Positions 1 through 11,792 of a stretch of 64,000 nucleotides of DNA are shown in pieces (the first letter of the stretch is position 1; each line of letters starts with the position of its first letter). The position numbers and the translations under genes are program-made. The notes beneath the pieces were generated by a model. That model worked only from the letters and a program-made list of their open reading frames with translations, was not told the DNA's origin and ran no database searches. Source of the stretch: Nectonema munidae (taxonomy: Eukaryota > Nematomorpha > Nectonematoida > Nectonematidae); NCBI GenBank assembly GCA_030549495.1, contig JAUIRK010000952.1, positions 1 to 64,000 of the forward strand, given 5' to 3'.

Positions 1-269
1 ACATACAAAATATTATCTAATTTAGAATTTACCTTTTGTTTTCCATGTAAACTTTTAAGTTGTAATCGTTGGTTTGCAAAAAAATTTTTTTTTTATATTC
101 AACTGGAAAAATCTAATGGATATTGATTTTTCCTATAATGATAATCTTGAAAAAGATGATACAGTTCTTCATGTGAATATATATTATAAATATTAACATA
201 TACACATTGTTTGCTCCACTTTATTACTTTTGTGAACTCTCTCATTAATTTTCGATAGGTTTGCGTTAT

Positions 270-960
270 AAAATAAAGGAGAGGCATGCGCCAAAATATT
301 TGAGCTGAATACAGATCTTATCATTTTTTTCTGAAACAATCAAAGAGGAGATGTTTTGATGTCCCCAAATAAGTAGACAGTAGTTAATATAAGGAAGAAA
401 AATGAATTATAAAGTAAAAGCTTGACTTTAGTAGGAAACAAGTTTTTGAATCATTTTATGATACGAATGACTCAAAATTATTTATTATTTACATACGAAA
501 TATGCTGTTGCCACTTTAATTTATTGTCTATTACGACACCCAAAAGATTGGACAATCTCACATTTCAAATTGGTAGATATTAGTTCAGAACACTTACTAT
601 TCCCAAATAGCATTGCTTTAGACTTTTCAAAATTAATACACATAAAGTTAGCTTTGCACCATAAAAAAGTTTATCGACTTCTTGATTAAAGTAATTAATT
701 TTATTGAAAAACATATCACAAGAAAAAGAGATATTGATAGTTAAATCATCTGCATGGAACCTTGAGGAACGCCAGAAATAATTGGTTGAGTATTAGAAAG
801 TAAACCTTCAACAATTACAGAGTGGTATCTTGTATGAAAATAAGATGTGAAAAAATGAAAGAGACATTTTTTCAATATATAGGCAGATAATTAGGACTTC
901 ATGGAGAACTGTGTCAAATGCAAGATAAATTTAAATTTTCAAAATTTTATCAGCTTTTCA
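270..960 (-). pseudogene. LINE reverse transcriptase remnant (copy 1)
   Basis: Minus-strand translation in shifting frames gives RT palm motifs in order: AFDTVLHEVL near 889-927, SGVPQGS near 756-775, then ADD near 750, then a KSKAMLFG-type segment near 590-640, and YINYCLLIWG near 363-394. PQGS is followed almost directly by ADD, so the usual 20-30 residues between motifs B and C (the LGPLLF...IND stretch) are deleted. Several frameshifts and stops make it inactive. The motif set fits non-LTR retrotransposons of the Jockey/CR1/RTE type; the clade is not resolved. Confidence 0.75.
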
Positions 961-1550
961 ATGGTGATGATATTATTTAATTTAAGTTCAAAATGATCAA
1001 ATGCATGTAGGCAGGTAGGTAGATGGCAAAGCCTCTCTTGATAAATAAAAAAATATTGGGATAATTATTTTCCTAAAAAAGAAAAAAATTATTTTGGTGT
1101 GAAAAGTTGGCAATAAAAAAAGTTTCTAAATGAAATGGAAGACGATAAAAGATAAAATAAAATATTATTAACTCCATCTATAAAATAAAAAATTTGCAGA
1201 CCAAATATAACCACATTTTACAAATTGGGTTCTTGAAGTGAAATATATATTTTTATATAATAACAATTTTATGGAAGCAATTCTAAGAAAGTTTGTGTTA
1301 AAAGAAGTTGAATTTTTTTCTTGCCATTCATTAAAGGCATTCATTATGAAAATAAATTAGAGTGAGTGAGGGAAATCTTTAAGCACTTTCCAGCGTTGGC
1401 TGATATGCTTGCTGTATTGCTATGATTTGGATGGCTTTGATTGGTTGTTTTTATGTGACGGAAAATCGAATTAGTTGTTATGTTCTAAAGGAGCAAGAAT
1501 AAAAGGAAGGAAAGTGTAGAAGTGTTGTATTGAAGGGGTGAAATATGAGA

Positions 1551-1997
1551 TTAGGAGTTGAGTGATGGAGGGATAAGATTTTGGTGTGCTTTAAGAATTA
1601 GTTCTATTGTGTTTATCAGGATTGAGAGTTCTTGGAGAATTGAAGAGTGATATAGAAAGTCATAAATGGAGTTGGGGATACCATTGAAATATAAGGGGCA
1701 GAATTGGAGTAGTTTAGTTTGTATGTTTTGAAAGATGGGGCATAGAAGGATGATGTGTATTGGTGTTTCTATTTCTGTGCACCCAAAACGGCAAAGTGGG
1801 TTGTTGTATCGTTTGAATTTGTAAAAGTAAGCATAGGTTGGGCAGTGAAAAGAGAGCCATCTAATTGTGTTGCGTGCGAGAAAAATGCTTTTATTATTAA
1901 TCGCAAAATTGATTAGAGGAGGAGAAATGCTGAGGGATGACCAATTGTTAAGGATGGATGTGTGTGTTGAAGATTTGATGCAGGATAGAGGGTACAA
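1551..1997 (-). pseudogene. LINE ORF2 C-terminal fragment (copy 1)
   Basis: An open frame of about 148 residues without a proper ATG start. It contains HCPTYAYFYKFKRYNNPLCR followed by FGC...ETPIHIILLCP. The pattern 'PLCR.C....ET..H.L..CP' is the C-terminal cysteine/histidine segment of R1/I/Jockey-like non-LTR retrotransposon polyproteins. No RT or endonuclease is joined to it in frame, so it is a 5'-truncated remnant. The identical frame recurs at 37333-37779. Confidence 0.65.
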
Positions 1998-2438
1998 TGC
2001 TTAAGGTTGTGTTCGATGTTAATGTTTTGGATAATTGATTTACTATGTACCTGTTGCCCTTGATCTGCAATTTAGTATTGAACAGTGTCATCTAGTTAGT
2101 GAAATGCCTTCTATATTTCTTTGATTTGAATGAACTCTATAATACAATAAAATATTCTCTATTCGTCTAAAAATATTTGACACCGTTTATATTTGTGTAA
2201 ATATATTAATCACCAAGGAGTTGAAAGCAACAATGTTCAAATTATTTGCAAAAATAGCTATAGCCCAAAGTTTTCTAACAGGTGTGTTCTCGTACGATTT
2301 GAATGAAACAATCAACACTGTAACATTATCCTTAAATGTTTATGCAAATGGCATTCCTTAGATCTTCACCGTCATCAACAAAGGCTATCAATGAGCCAGA
2401 GAAAAAGTGAAGATTGAAGACCTCTGCCCATTCACCGT

Positions 2439-2700
2439 TATAATATTATATTTGTCGAATAATCAAAGAATCGAAAAATGTTCAAATCAAAAAATATTTA
2501 TTCTTTTTAAATATATCGTTGGCTCCCCTTACTTTTAAAATAGAAAGATAAACCAAGTCTTTAATAATAAATTTTTATCAAATTATGCACATACGAAACT
2601 AAAAGTAAGGGGAGCCAACGATATATTTAAAAGGAATAAATATTTTTTGATTTGAACATTTTTCGATTCTTTGATTATTATTTGACAAATATAATATTTA
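2439..2700. repeat. Foldback (inverted repeat) element, copy 1
   Basis: Two arms of roughly 100 bp (about 2439-2547 and 2597-2700) are near-perfect reverse complements. Both contain TCGTTGGCTCCCCTTACTTT or its complement, separated by a loop of about 50 bp. The arms end in TAATATTATATTTGTC-like sequence. It looks like a foldback MITE; a transcript would form a long hairpin. No target-site duplication was established. Confidence 0.8.
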
Positions 2701-2959
2701 AAATCGTGCAAATTGCAAAGTAAAGGTAATAACTTTTGTAACATCATATGAGGTAGCAAAATATGAACAGAAAGTTTCATATTTTTTGCTTTTTTAAAGA
2801 ATATTTTTCGATTCTTTGATTACAGAATTTTATTTTGATTATTTGATAAAATATATTATTTAATATCGTGAAAAAATTACAAAAATATAGGTAATAACTT
2901 ATCTAACATCCTCTCCCCGAATGAGGTATATCAAATCTTACATCTAGCAAAATATGAAC

Positions 2960-3290
2960 TGATAGGTTGGAGATGAATTATCGCGGTATACAGGTTGGAG
3001 ATGAACCAATGAATTATTGCGGTATACAGGTTGGAGATGAACCAACGTAGTATACAGGTAATAACTTATGTAGCATCGTCTCCCCGAATGAGGTATATCA
3101 AATCTTACATCTAGCAAAATGTGAACAGAAAGTTGAACATTGTCTCCCTAGTTATTTGTACATGGAATAGAAACCATCGTAGTATACAGGTTGAAGATGA
3201 ATCATCGTAGTATATAGTTTGGAGATGAATCATCGTAGAATACAGGTTGAAGATGAATCATCGTAATATACGGGTTGGAGATAACACGCA
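2960..3290. repeat. Degenerate minisatellite, about 28-bp unit (copy 1)
   Basis: Variants of 'AGGTTGGAGATGAATCATCG' followed by 'TAGTATAC' recur about seven times, interrupted near 3060-3170 by a non-matching stretch that itself repeats sequence from about 2890-2960. It ends at the ACCCGCGTTCAACGG stretch. The same array is at about 38742-39072. Confidence 0.7.
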
Positions 3291-3667
3291 AGTTGTCTAC
3301 CCGCGTTCAACGGTACAGGTTATGAGAATATATCATTACATAATAGAGAAGAGTTTCCTAAACTCTTTATACTGAAAAAATATTTCTTCAAATATATTAC
3401 TGAGCTAGAAGGTTGATGCAATCAGAATTAGAAACAATATAATTTGACTTCATAAAATCGTGCAGTTATGGTACGATTGAGAGCTTACAATGCAAGTATA
3501 ATCTCGAGTAATAATTGTGGTGTGTTCATTGTAAAAAAAATTAAAAAGTAAATTTTTCATACAGAAATAATATTTCTTTAATGTGTGTGTATGCGCACGT
3601 GTGTTAGATTAGAAAATTATAATTATTTTATAAAAATATAGAAATTAATTTGGGGTATTGTAAGGGA

Positions 3668-3868
3668 GTTGTTGTTGTTGTTGTTGTTTTATTTGACACA
3701 GCTTGTAAAATGCAAGGATTTCGAAAGCTGGCATGAGGCTTTTACAAATTTAAGATGATTAATCACAGTTTTTGTGAATTTGTTTTTTTAGCATTGGGAG
3801 CCTTGGGGATCGAACCCCTGACCTTCAACTGTTAAGCTGAGAGGTACACCCTAACAACCATGAGGCTC
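3668..3868 (-). mobile_element. tRNA-derived SINE (copy 1)
   Basis: On the minus strand it begins with a tRNA-like head, GAGCCTCATGGTTGTTAGGG, and has a box B-like GGGTTCGATCCCC followed by a closing AAGGCTC that pairs with the start. A body of about 110 bp follows, then a (CAA)n tail, seen on the plus strand as (GTT)n at 3668-3688. Head, body and simple-sequence tail define a SINE, not a functional tRNA gene. A diverged relative is at 55063-55235. Confidence 0.75.
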
Positions 3869-5229
3869 GAAAGGGAGTAGTTTATAAAGAAAAAAAAAAC
3901 AATATACATTCATGAGGTTACTTATTGAGAAAAATTGATTAAAACACATATTTTGATCTATTTATCTTATCTTTAGAAATTTATATGCAGTAAACAATAA
4001 TAAAAATAATATTTATCCAAAACATTTTTTTTTTCGAGGAATCAAAGTGTAAATCAAACCCGCACTTAAATTTTAGAGAACTAATTCAAAAGTTATAAGT
4101 AAAAAACGAAGGTTAATTTATAAAAAACCGAAAACTAAAAAAGATTTTCTAAAAATCTAAAAATAAATTTTGGTTCTGATAGTAGAGTGGTTTTATAATT
4201 GTGTTGGAAATTGTTACAAATTAAAGGTGAACATTTGTCAATTGTCAAAATGTAACAATATAAAAATCTACAAATTAATTTAAGGTATTGTAAGGAAGTA
4301 GTTTATAATGAAAAAAAGAATATAAATTCATGGAAAATTTTATTAAAACACATAATTTGAATTTTTTGATATTTTTTTCTTCAGTGAACACATCAATAAG
4401 CGTAATCCAAAATATTTTTTTGTGACATAGCAATTTTTATGCACTAAACAATAATAAAAATAATATTTATCTTTAAAAATAAAAAATAAAATAAAATTGT
4501 ATTCTGAAAATCCATAAAAAATGCAATTTAAAAAATATGCATCCCTCATCTGCTAATTAATGGTAATGAAGCCCATGGAATATAAAAACAATAAAATGGT
4601 ATTTCTCAAGTAATTATGATATAAGTAATGTATTCTGAGTAATGAAGTTATAAAAGTTTGGGAAATAAGGCCCCATAATTATATCTTTTTGAAAAGGAGG
4701 CGTAATAGCTTAGGCTTTGAAAACCACTGAACTATTTTTTTCACAGTTGCTACCACCATCCAAAAGTTAGGATACATTCATTTGGAAGATAAGCTATACT
4801 GCTACTGCATAGAGTTGGAATTAGCTTGAAATTCGTAAGATTGAAAAATTGTTAGGAAAGTGAAGAAATGTTAAGTAGTTAGAAACACGCGAACCCCGGC
4901 ATAGTACAGTCCTGTGTTACAACTATTTATCTTACGCCACGTATATTTAAGAATCGTTTTGGTATGGGAATCGGATCTGAATGGCTCCGATGCTTTGGAA
5001 AACTCCCGATTATTCTGTACGATTCCGATTAATCGTCCATGTTTATTTATAAAATATTTTAGACAATTGTTTCAGCACTAAGAAAAGTGTGATGGAGAAT
5101 TGGTGTAAATTGTAAAGTTGGGTGTAGTTGAATGTCCCTGACAGTAAATACATAGTATGCTCCTACAGTGTGGAGATACTTGAATGGAGTTTTTTGTGTT
5201 TTCAAGCCTTATGAAGTAAGAATAATCTT

Positions 5230-6192
5230 GAAGTTAGACCTTTTCGTAAAGTAGTGGCCATAAACAGTCTTAACGAAAAAGGAATATGCGATGCTTCTCT
5301 ACTCAGAATATCTGTGCAGAGTGATCTGTTTGGCCATATCTTGGCTGTTGAACCTCCATATTTGAGTGAAATTTCGCTCACTACCATAAGTCCTGCAAGT
5401 CTTTTTATTTCTGGTGTGTTCGCTTTCGGCATCAACAATCGATGTGGTCTCTTCAAAGAATGGGATGGCCTTAAGCGGTCTTGTAAAAAGTAAGAGTTAA
5501 CTGCTAAGTTAGGCCTAGGCACATCTGAAAATGCTGTTTGGAGTCCCCCGTTGAATGATTATTTGCAACTTATCTCCTGGCACAACATGAACGGGAAAAC
5601 TCTGATTTGATTGCCAAAAATACTTTATGCAATGAATCCATTCTATTCGATTGCAAGTTGATCAGATTTAAGTCTCCGTATTTCACCATTGAAGTTTCAA
5701 CCATTCAAGAAAACGCAATCTTTCTAACAAGAGCAGTTGTTTCAAAGTTAAAAGATTAAAGCCATCATTTGAACGATGCTGAGAATTATTACTGTTTCAT
5801 ACCAGAAATTTATATTTCTGGTTCAGATGATCTTTCTTACTTTTCAGCTTTTAGTATTTGTAAGAGGCTAATTGAAGATGCTAAAGTTCCTTCTGGGTTC
5901 AGTGTTTTCACTGGCAGATTTTTTAAAAGTATGATTTAATAATTTCGTGCTACAGAAAAGATATAACTTTATGTGGCACTGTTAATGGAAAATTTTGAGA
6001 GCTGACTACCTTAAATCATTGAAACTTTCTGAATGCGAAAGTAGGACAGTTTACTCTGATTATGGCTCTCTTAGTGCTTATATAGCCAGAAGAAAAGTTA
6101 AAGTTGTGTATGTTTATCATCACAACACAGAAATGTTCAAACAATGGGAGAACATTCTAATCCTGAAAGTTTACAAAAAAAATTTTTTTTAA
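5230..6192 (+). pseudogene. Unrecognised decayed coding region (copy 1)
   Basis: Plus-strand open pieces (5254-5493, then a frame through about 5590-5935, then 5995-6192) have more ordinary codon content than their surroundings, for example FKSPYFTIEVSTIQENAIFL and SKLKD. They are interrupted by stops and frame changes. I do not recognise the family. It could be an old transposon protein or a host pseudogene. The reverse-strand frame at 5202-5522 overlaps and may be its shadow. Confidence 0.3.
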
Positions 6193-7927
6193 TATTTAAT
6201 TAAAAAATTAAATTATTAAATTTATATTTAATTTTTTAACTTGTTTGTTTAATTTCAATATTAATATTGAAAAGGGGTAAAAAAATACAGAAACATGGGA
6301 AAAAAAATTGAAAAATAAAATACGATGAAAAATCAACCTAAAATTCATTTTTTTAAATATATCTATATTTCTTTTTTGAAAAAAATAAGTTGATAACACC
6401 TAATGGCATCTTTTTTTCAGATTTTTTTTATATATATAAGTCTGGGGTAGATGTTGCTAATAGAATGATCAAAAATTATAGATCATACACGCCATGCCGA
6501 CGAAGATAGCCTTTAGCAGCTTTCTGTAATTAGTTAGACAATGCTGGTCTAAACACATGGATTGTAGCACTTTCCCTAACTCTAGACAAAATGGTAGAAA
6601 GATTTTTACAAAAAAACTTTCTTTCCTCCTAGCTGAAGAAAGCATGAAAGTAAGAGCAACAAAGCTTTAACTTCTTTTGCAAATAAAATTTTTTATCTTT
6701 CTACCGTTTCAAAGAAAGTTGCGATGAACAGGCAAGTTCAAAGAGAGGTGCTTGTTATATATGTTTGAATAAAAGAGATAAAACACCAAGAAATTGCTCA
6801 AAGTGACTTCGTTCATCTTCAAAAGTCAGTCTAAAATTGTTTGTTCTAGATGTATAACACCATATTTTTTAAAAACCTTTTTCTAAAAGTTTTACTCTTT
6901 AGGTTTTGTAATAAATAAATTGAAACTATTTACAAATGTTTTTTTTGCAAAAATGGTTTGTTTTTTCAAAAAAAATTAACGCCATCTACAGTTTTTTATT
7001 ATAATTTCAAAACATTTATCATAAGTTTAAAAATTCGCAAAATTTTTGAAATAATTTTTTTGATTGATACCCTTAATTTATGTAGTTTTCGTCAATGAAA
7101 TTTTTTTGTAAAATGGGATTAAAAATGTGTCGCACAATTCACTTTACAAACTAAATATATCTGTGGGTAGCAATAATATGAAGATAATATAGGATGGTTC
7201 TTTGCTTTTCTATTTTAGCCTACATTTGTTGCTATAAATTTTAACTTTAAGTGGCAATGTGTCTCCGTACAGAGTAATCAACCCCCCTAACCAATTCATT
7301 AGGTATGAACCAGGCTTGTTGACAATTTCTGAGATGAGAGGCTGAGAAATATCTTTTAGCTCCTAATCAATATTGCATCGGATAGTTGGGTTGTCGAATA
7401 AATGAGGTCTGACTATATTACCTATGAGTCCTCTAATATAACCCGTTCCATATTGTCTTTAGAAGAGAGACATGTTTAACTCTAAAAATGTTTTTTGTAA
7501 TTTTTTTCATGGAAAATAAAAGAAAAATGCAGCAAGATGATATTCTGTCCTTTTTATTGCTAAAAAATGAAAATCGTTTTTAAAAAAACAGAAGTCTCAA
7601 GCCATCATACAGAAGAGCAAGACAAATTCAGACAATACCAGGGCAGACTCACCTCTACCAGTATTATATTGTCGTATGTATATTCTTCCCTAGATTTAAA
7701 AAAAAACAACGAAATTTTGTTATTTTATTAATGGACTGTATCTCCTATCTCCTTTTTTGAGATAATAAAACAAACTTTTTAAAATAAAAAATTATCATTT
7801 GATGTAATCAGTAAACAACATGTTAAAAAATTTTCATAGCAGAAATAAAATATATTATCATTCTTTAAAATAAATTAACACGATTTTAAAAAATAGGAAC
7901 AGATGTTGCCAGGAAAAAAACTCCATT

Positions 7928-7978
7928 TTATTCGACTTTATCCGATTTCAAACTATCACTTCTTGTTTTATCTCTGAC
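7928..7978 (-). pseudogene. Spartin 3'-end fragment at duplication edge
   Basis: These 51 bp equal 43716-43766: the stop codon and the last 16 codons of spartin (ending SLKSDKVE). The rest of the gene is absent and is replaced by satellite-element DNA from 7979. This is a duplication-truncated gene fragment with no coding ability of its own. Confidence 0.9.
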
Positions 7979-8079
7979 CTAGGATCTATATTATATAATA
8001 CCCTGAAAATTTATAATTATGTACAGTTTGGAACGCATAACACTTTATATATTTAATTTTTTCAATAATCATGGCTACT

Positions 8080-9640
8080 TTTTAGAAAATGTCAATCAAA
8101 ATTTTGATTGATCAAAAATATATCTAATAAAATATACCTTCAAATTTTACATAAAATATATGTTTTTATACTAAATCGGTCATGCTGTTTTCATTTCTGG
8201 ACTCATTTTTTACATTTAGAATATGAAAATACCTATAAGTGTTAATCAAATTTGCGGTTTACTTCTGAAAATTGTCTTCAAAAACATTCCTTCCCATTTT
8301 ACATAAAATATATGTGTTATACTAAATCGGCCATGCTGGTTTCATTTCAGGACTCATTTTTTTAGGTTTAGGATCTGAAAATACTTATAAGTGTTAATTA
8401 AATTTGCGGTTTACTTCTAAAAATTATCTCCAAAAACATTCATTCAAATTTTACAATGAAATATATGTTTTTATACCAAATCGGCCATGCTGGTTTCATT
8501 TCTGAACTCATTTTTTACGTTTAGGATGTGAAAATACTTAAGTGTTAATTAAATTTGCGGTTTACATCTAAAAACTGTCTCCAAATACATCCATTCAAAT
8601 TTTACAATGAAATATATGTTTTTATACCAAATCAACCATGCTGTTTTCATTTCTGAACTCATTTTTCACATTTAGAGGTTTTAAAATATCTGTCAATGTC
8701 AATCAAATTTGCGGTTTACTTCTAAAAGCTATCTCCAAAAATATTCTCTCAATTTTACATGAAATATATGTTTTTATATCAAATCAATCATGCTGTTTTC
8801 ATTTCTGAACTCATTTTTTACATTTAGAATGTGAAAACACTTATAAGTGTTAATGAAATTTGCGGTTTACTTCTAAAAATTGTCTCCAAAAACATTAATA
8901 CAAATTTTACAACTAAATATATGTTTTTATACCAAATCAACCATGCTAGTTTCATTTATGGACTCAATTTTTGCAGTTTGAATTTGAAAATACCTATAAG
9001 TATCAATCAAATTTGCGTTTAGTTCTAAAATTTGTTTTCAAAAATATTGATTCAAATTTTACGTGAAATATATGTTTTTATAGCAAATAGATCATGATGA
9101 TTTCATTTCTGAACACAGTTTTTGCATTTAGAGGTTTTATTGCTAGTGTCAATCAAATTTGCGGTTTATGTCGTAAAACTATATCACAAAATAATCTCTC
9201 TAATTTTACATGAAATATATGTTTTTGTACTAATTCGACCATGATAATTTTTATTTCTGAAATTATTTTTTGCATTTAGAGGTTTTAAATGTCTGAAAGT
9301 ATCAATCAAATGTTCGATTTACGTCTAATGTCTACAGAAATATTTTTGAAATTTAAATAAAATATCTGTTTTTATGCCAAATGGAAGATGCTGGTTTCAT
9401 TTTTGGACTCAGTTTTGGCATTTATGGTTTTAAAATATCTGAAAGCTTGAATCAGATTTGCGGTTTACTTCTAGATACTGTCTTCAAAAATATTTTCAAA
9501 AAAATAAAATATCTGTTTTATACCAAATCGACTATGCTTATTTTATTTCTGTACTGGATTTTGGATAATACGGTTAAAAAATATCTCGAAGTGGCAATTG
9601 AATTAGTAATGTATGCCTGAAAATCAGTTCTGTAAAAAAT
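8080..9640 (+). repeat. Tandem array A (about 151-bp unit), copy I
   Basis: About ten diverged units. Each carries ATATATGTTTTTATACCAAA, a CATGCTGGTTTCATTTCTG block, a TTTAG...AAATACCTATAAGTGT block and CAAATTTGCGGTTTACTTCT. Spacing of the CATGCTG block is about 146-157 bp. The same array recurs in copy II and, inverted, in copy IV. Confidence 0.85.
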
Positions 9641-11079
9641 TTTCAAAAAATGGCTGTATATTAGATATATAGTGAAAATATACTTTTTTTTTCGTATATT
9701 TTGGCTTATAATACTTTCTACAATCATCTTGAGTATGAAATATTTATTAAAAAACAAACAAAACGTATTATAAAATCTTTTGAAAATTTGTATGAGAGAA
9801 GGAACCAAGTTGAAAACTAATTTAAAAGAGAACATGTGATCAAAACAAATAATTAAAAAAAATATGTATCTTGACTAAATGGAAGATCTACCATGTTCTA
9901 ATGAACTGGAAAGTGGTTTAATTATATAATAGATGCTTCAAAAAGATTTTGACTGTGAAAAAGAATATGATAGCTCATCTTAAAAAGAAACTTTTTATCT
10001 AAGTAATAATATAAAGTTTTTTACACATATATACCCATTTTTAAGCATACGTAATTCAGTGGTGATATTCATTTTTTTTATGAAAATTAATCAAAAATGT
10101 CAAAAAATTGATTTATCCCAAAAAGAAAGGATCAGTCACGGTTTTTTGAATTAGAGAATTACGTTTAATAGAAAGTATAGGGAGATGATGAAGTTTACCG
10201 TGTATGGCATTTTACACCCATATACCCATTTTTATGTAGGCTGTGTTTACTGGTTATATTTCTTTTTTTTTTAATAAAAAATTAGTCAAACCTGACAAAA
10301 TAATTTAAATATGACAGCCCATGTCAAAATTAAAATTTTTATTCTTATAAAAAGTTATTTATACATTTCAAGTATGTAGAATTTAATGGTGATGTCATTT
10401 TTTATGAAATCAATAAAACCTGTCAAAAAAATCGATTAAACCTGTAAATCAATGTCAAATATATAAACTTCAAAATAACTTCTACTTGCAGTATTTCTCA
10501 GGTAATTATTTTCTTAATTTATTTAATAAACCAACTTTAGGTGTTTAATTCACTCAAAATATTTCATTCTGCAGTAACTTATGTAACTCGATAGGACCTC
10601 CATCTTTTTGGCTACAAATTGGTTATCGGCTTGTAGTCTCCACGTCATATTATAATTTATAGTATGTAATTTTGCTATTCATTCCATGATGATCCTTTCT
10701 TGGTAGCTCTTTTTTCATTAAAAATTTATATTCTTCAATGTGTGTTCGAAAATTTTTTTATAAGGGTAAAATTATTTTTTTCCTCTTTCAAAGCATTCTG
10801 ATTAAAGAAATTTTCTTGATGATCTTAGACTTTTTTATCAGTATCGTGTATTTTATTATCAGGCCTGAATATTTGTCAACCAATCTCATTTCAAAGGTTT
10901 TTTTCTGATGAATCATTTGTGATGTTAGTTGTTCAATTACAAAAAGTTGTCCACGTTCTTCATCTAAAAAATTATTTATTTGACGCAAAAGGAAAAAGAT
11001 GGACAAATTCAATTTAAATTAAAAATATCTTGATTGTGACTAAATTCTCACATATTGGCATCTGTGCCATTTATGTGTA

Positions 11080-11680
11080 AAATTTTTTTTTATAATTATT
11101 TGGATAAAAAGTTTCTTTTTTGAGATGAGCTGTCATATGTAAATTACTTTTTTGACAGGTTTGAATGATTTTTTTTAAAAAAAATGAATATCACCACTGA
11201 ATTCAGCATGCTTGAAAATGGATGTGTAAAAACATTACATAATTATTTAGATTAAAAGCTTCTTTTTGAGATGAGCTGTCACATTTAGATCAAACTTTTG
11301 ACAGTTTGATTGATTTTCATAAAAAATGAATAACACAACTGAATTCAGCATATTTGAAAATGGGTATAAATGTGTAAAAAACTTTATATAATTATTTAGA
11401 TAAAAACTTCCTTTTTGATATGAGCTGTCACATTTCGATCAATTTTTTGACAGGTTTGATAGATTTTCATAAAAAATGAATATCACCACTGAATTCAGCA
11501 TATTTGAAAATGGGCATACCTGTGTAAAAAACTTTATATAATTATTTAAATAAAAAGTTCCTTTTTGAGATGAGCTGTCAAATATAAATCAATTTTTTGA
11601 CAGGTTTGATTGATTTTGATAAAAAAAAAATGGACAGCATAGTTGAAATATATATGTAACATTAAAAATATTTATAAAAA
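11080..11680 (+). repeat. Tandem array B (about 150-bp unit), copy I
   Basis: About four units containing GATGAGCTGTCACATTTAGA, TTTTTTGACAGGTTTGATTG and CACTGAATTCAGCATATTTG. Units of the same repeat lie in reverse orientation at about 9970-10480, on the other side of a spacer. Confidence 0.85.
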
Positions 11681-11792
11681 CTTTATCTGAGAAAAATAGG
11701 GGGGGGGGGGGCGCACTTTACGCCCCCCAGCACTAATAGGGTTAATAAATAATTATTTAATTGTTGTATTTTTTCAATTTCTTTGTAAAAAG

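Larger units (their letters stand above)
1..7978 (+). repeat. Segmental duplication, copy 1 (derived copy)
   Basis: This block matches 35783-43766 in direct orientation essentially base for base. The offset drifts only from 35782 to 35788, through homopolymer indels, and I noticed about ten substitutions by eye (about 99.8% identity, not computed). The match ends after the GAC at 7976-7978, inside the last 17 codons of spartin, and continues as satellite-element sequence. The left end lies outside the window. Because copy 2 runs on into an intact spartin gene, copy 1 is inferred to be the derived copy. It could also be an assembly or haplotype artefact. Confidence 0.93.
7979..11741 (+). mobile_element. 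Truncated TTAA-type satellite-bearing element (copy I)
   Basis: Collinear with 20449-25606, but the left about 240 bp, including the left terminal repeat, is missing because the segmental duplication joins here. It ends in CCCCCCAGCACTAATAGGG followed by TTAA (11742-11745), the same right terminus as the full copy. Contents: array A (about 8080-9640), a segment at about 9970-11075 that is inverted relative to copy II, then array B (about 11080-11680). No transposase was found. Non-autonomous, with piggyBac-like ends. Confidence 0.85.

Noticed and set aside
3790-3868. Functional tRNA gene on the minus strand
   Set aside because: Box B is good, but the anticodon arm does not pair well and the head is joined to a SINE body and tail.
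5202-5522. 106-codon minus-strand frame as a gene
   Set aside because: It lies opposite a plus-strand frame of similar quality within a decayed region; neither has a recognised family, and duplication, not selection, explains the second copy.
8831-9620. Short plus-strand frames inside array A
   Set aside because: By-products of the repeat unit; the same frame is broken in neighbouring units.
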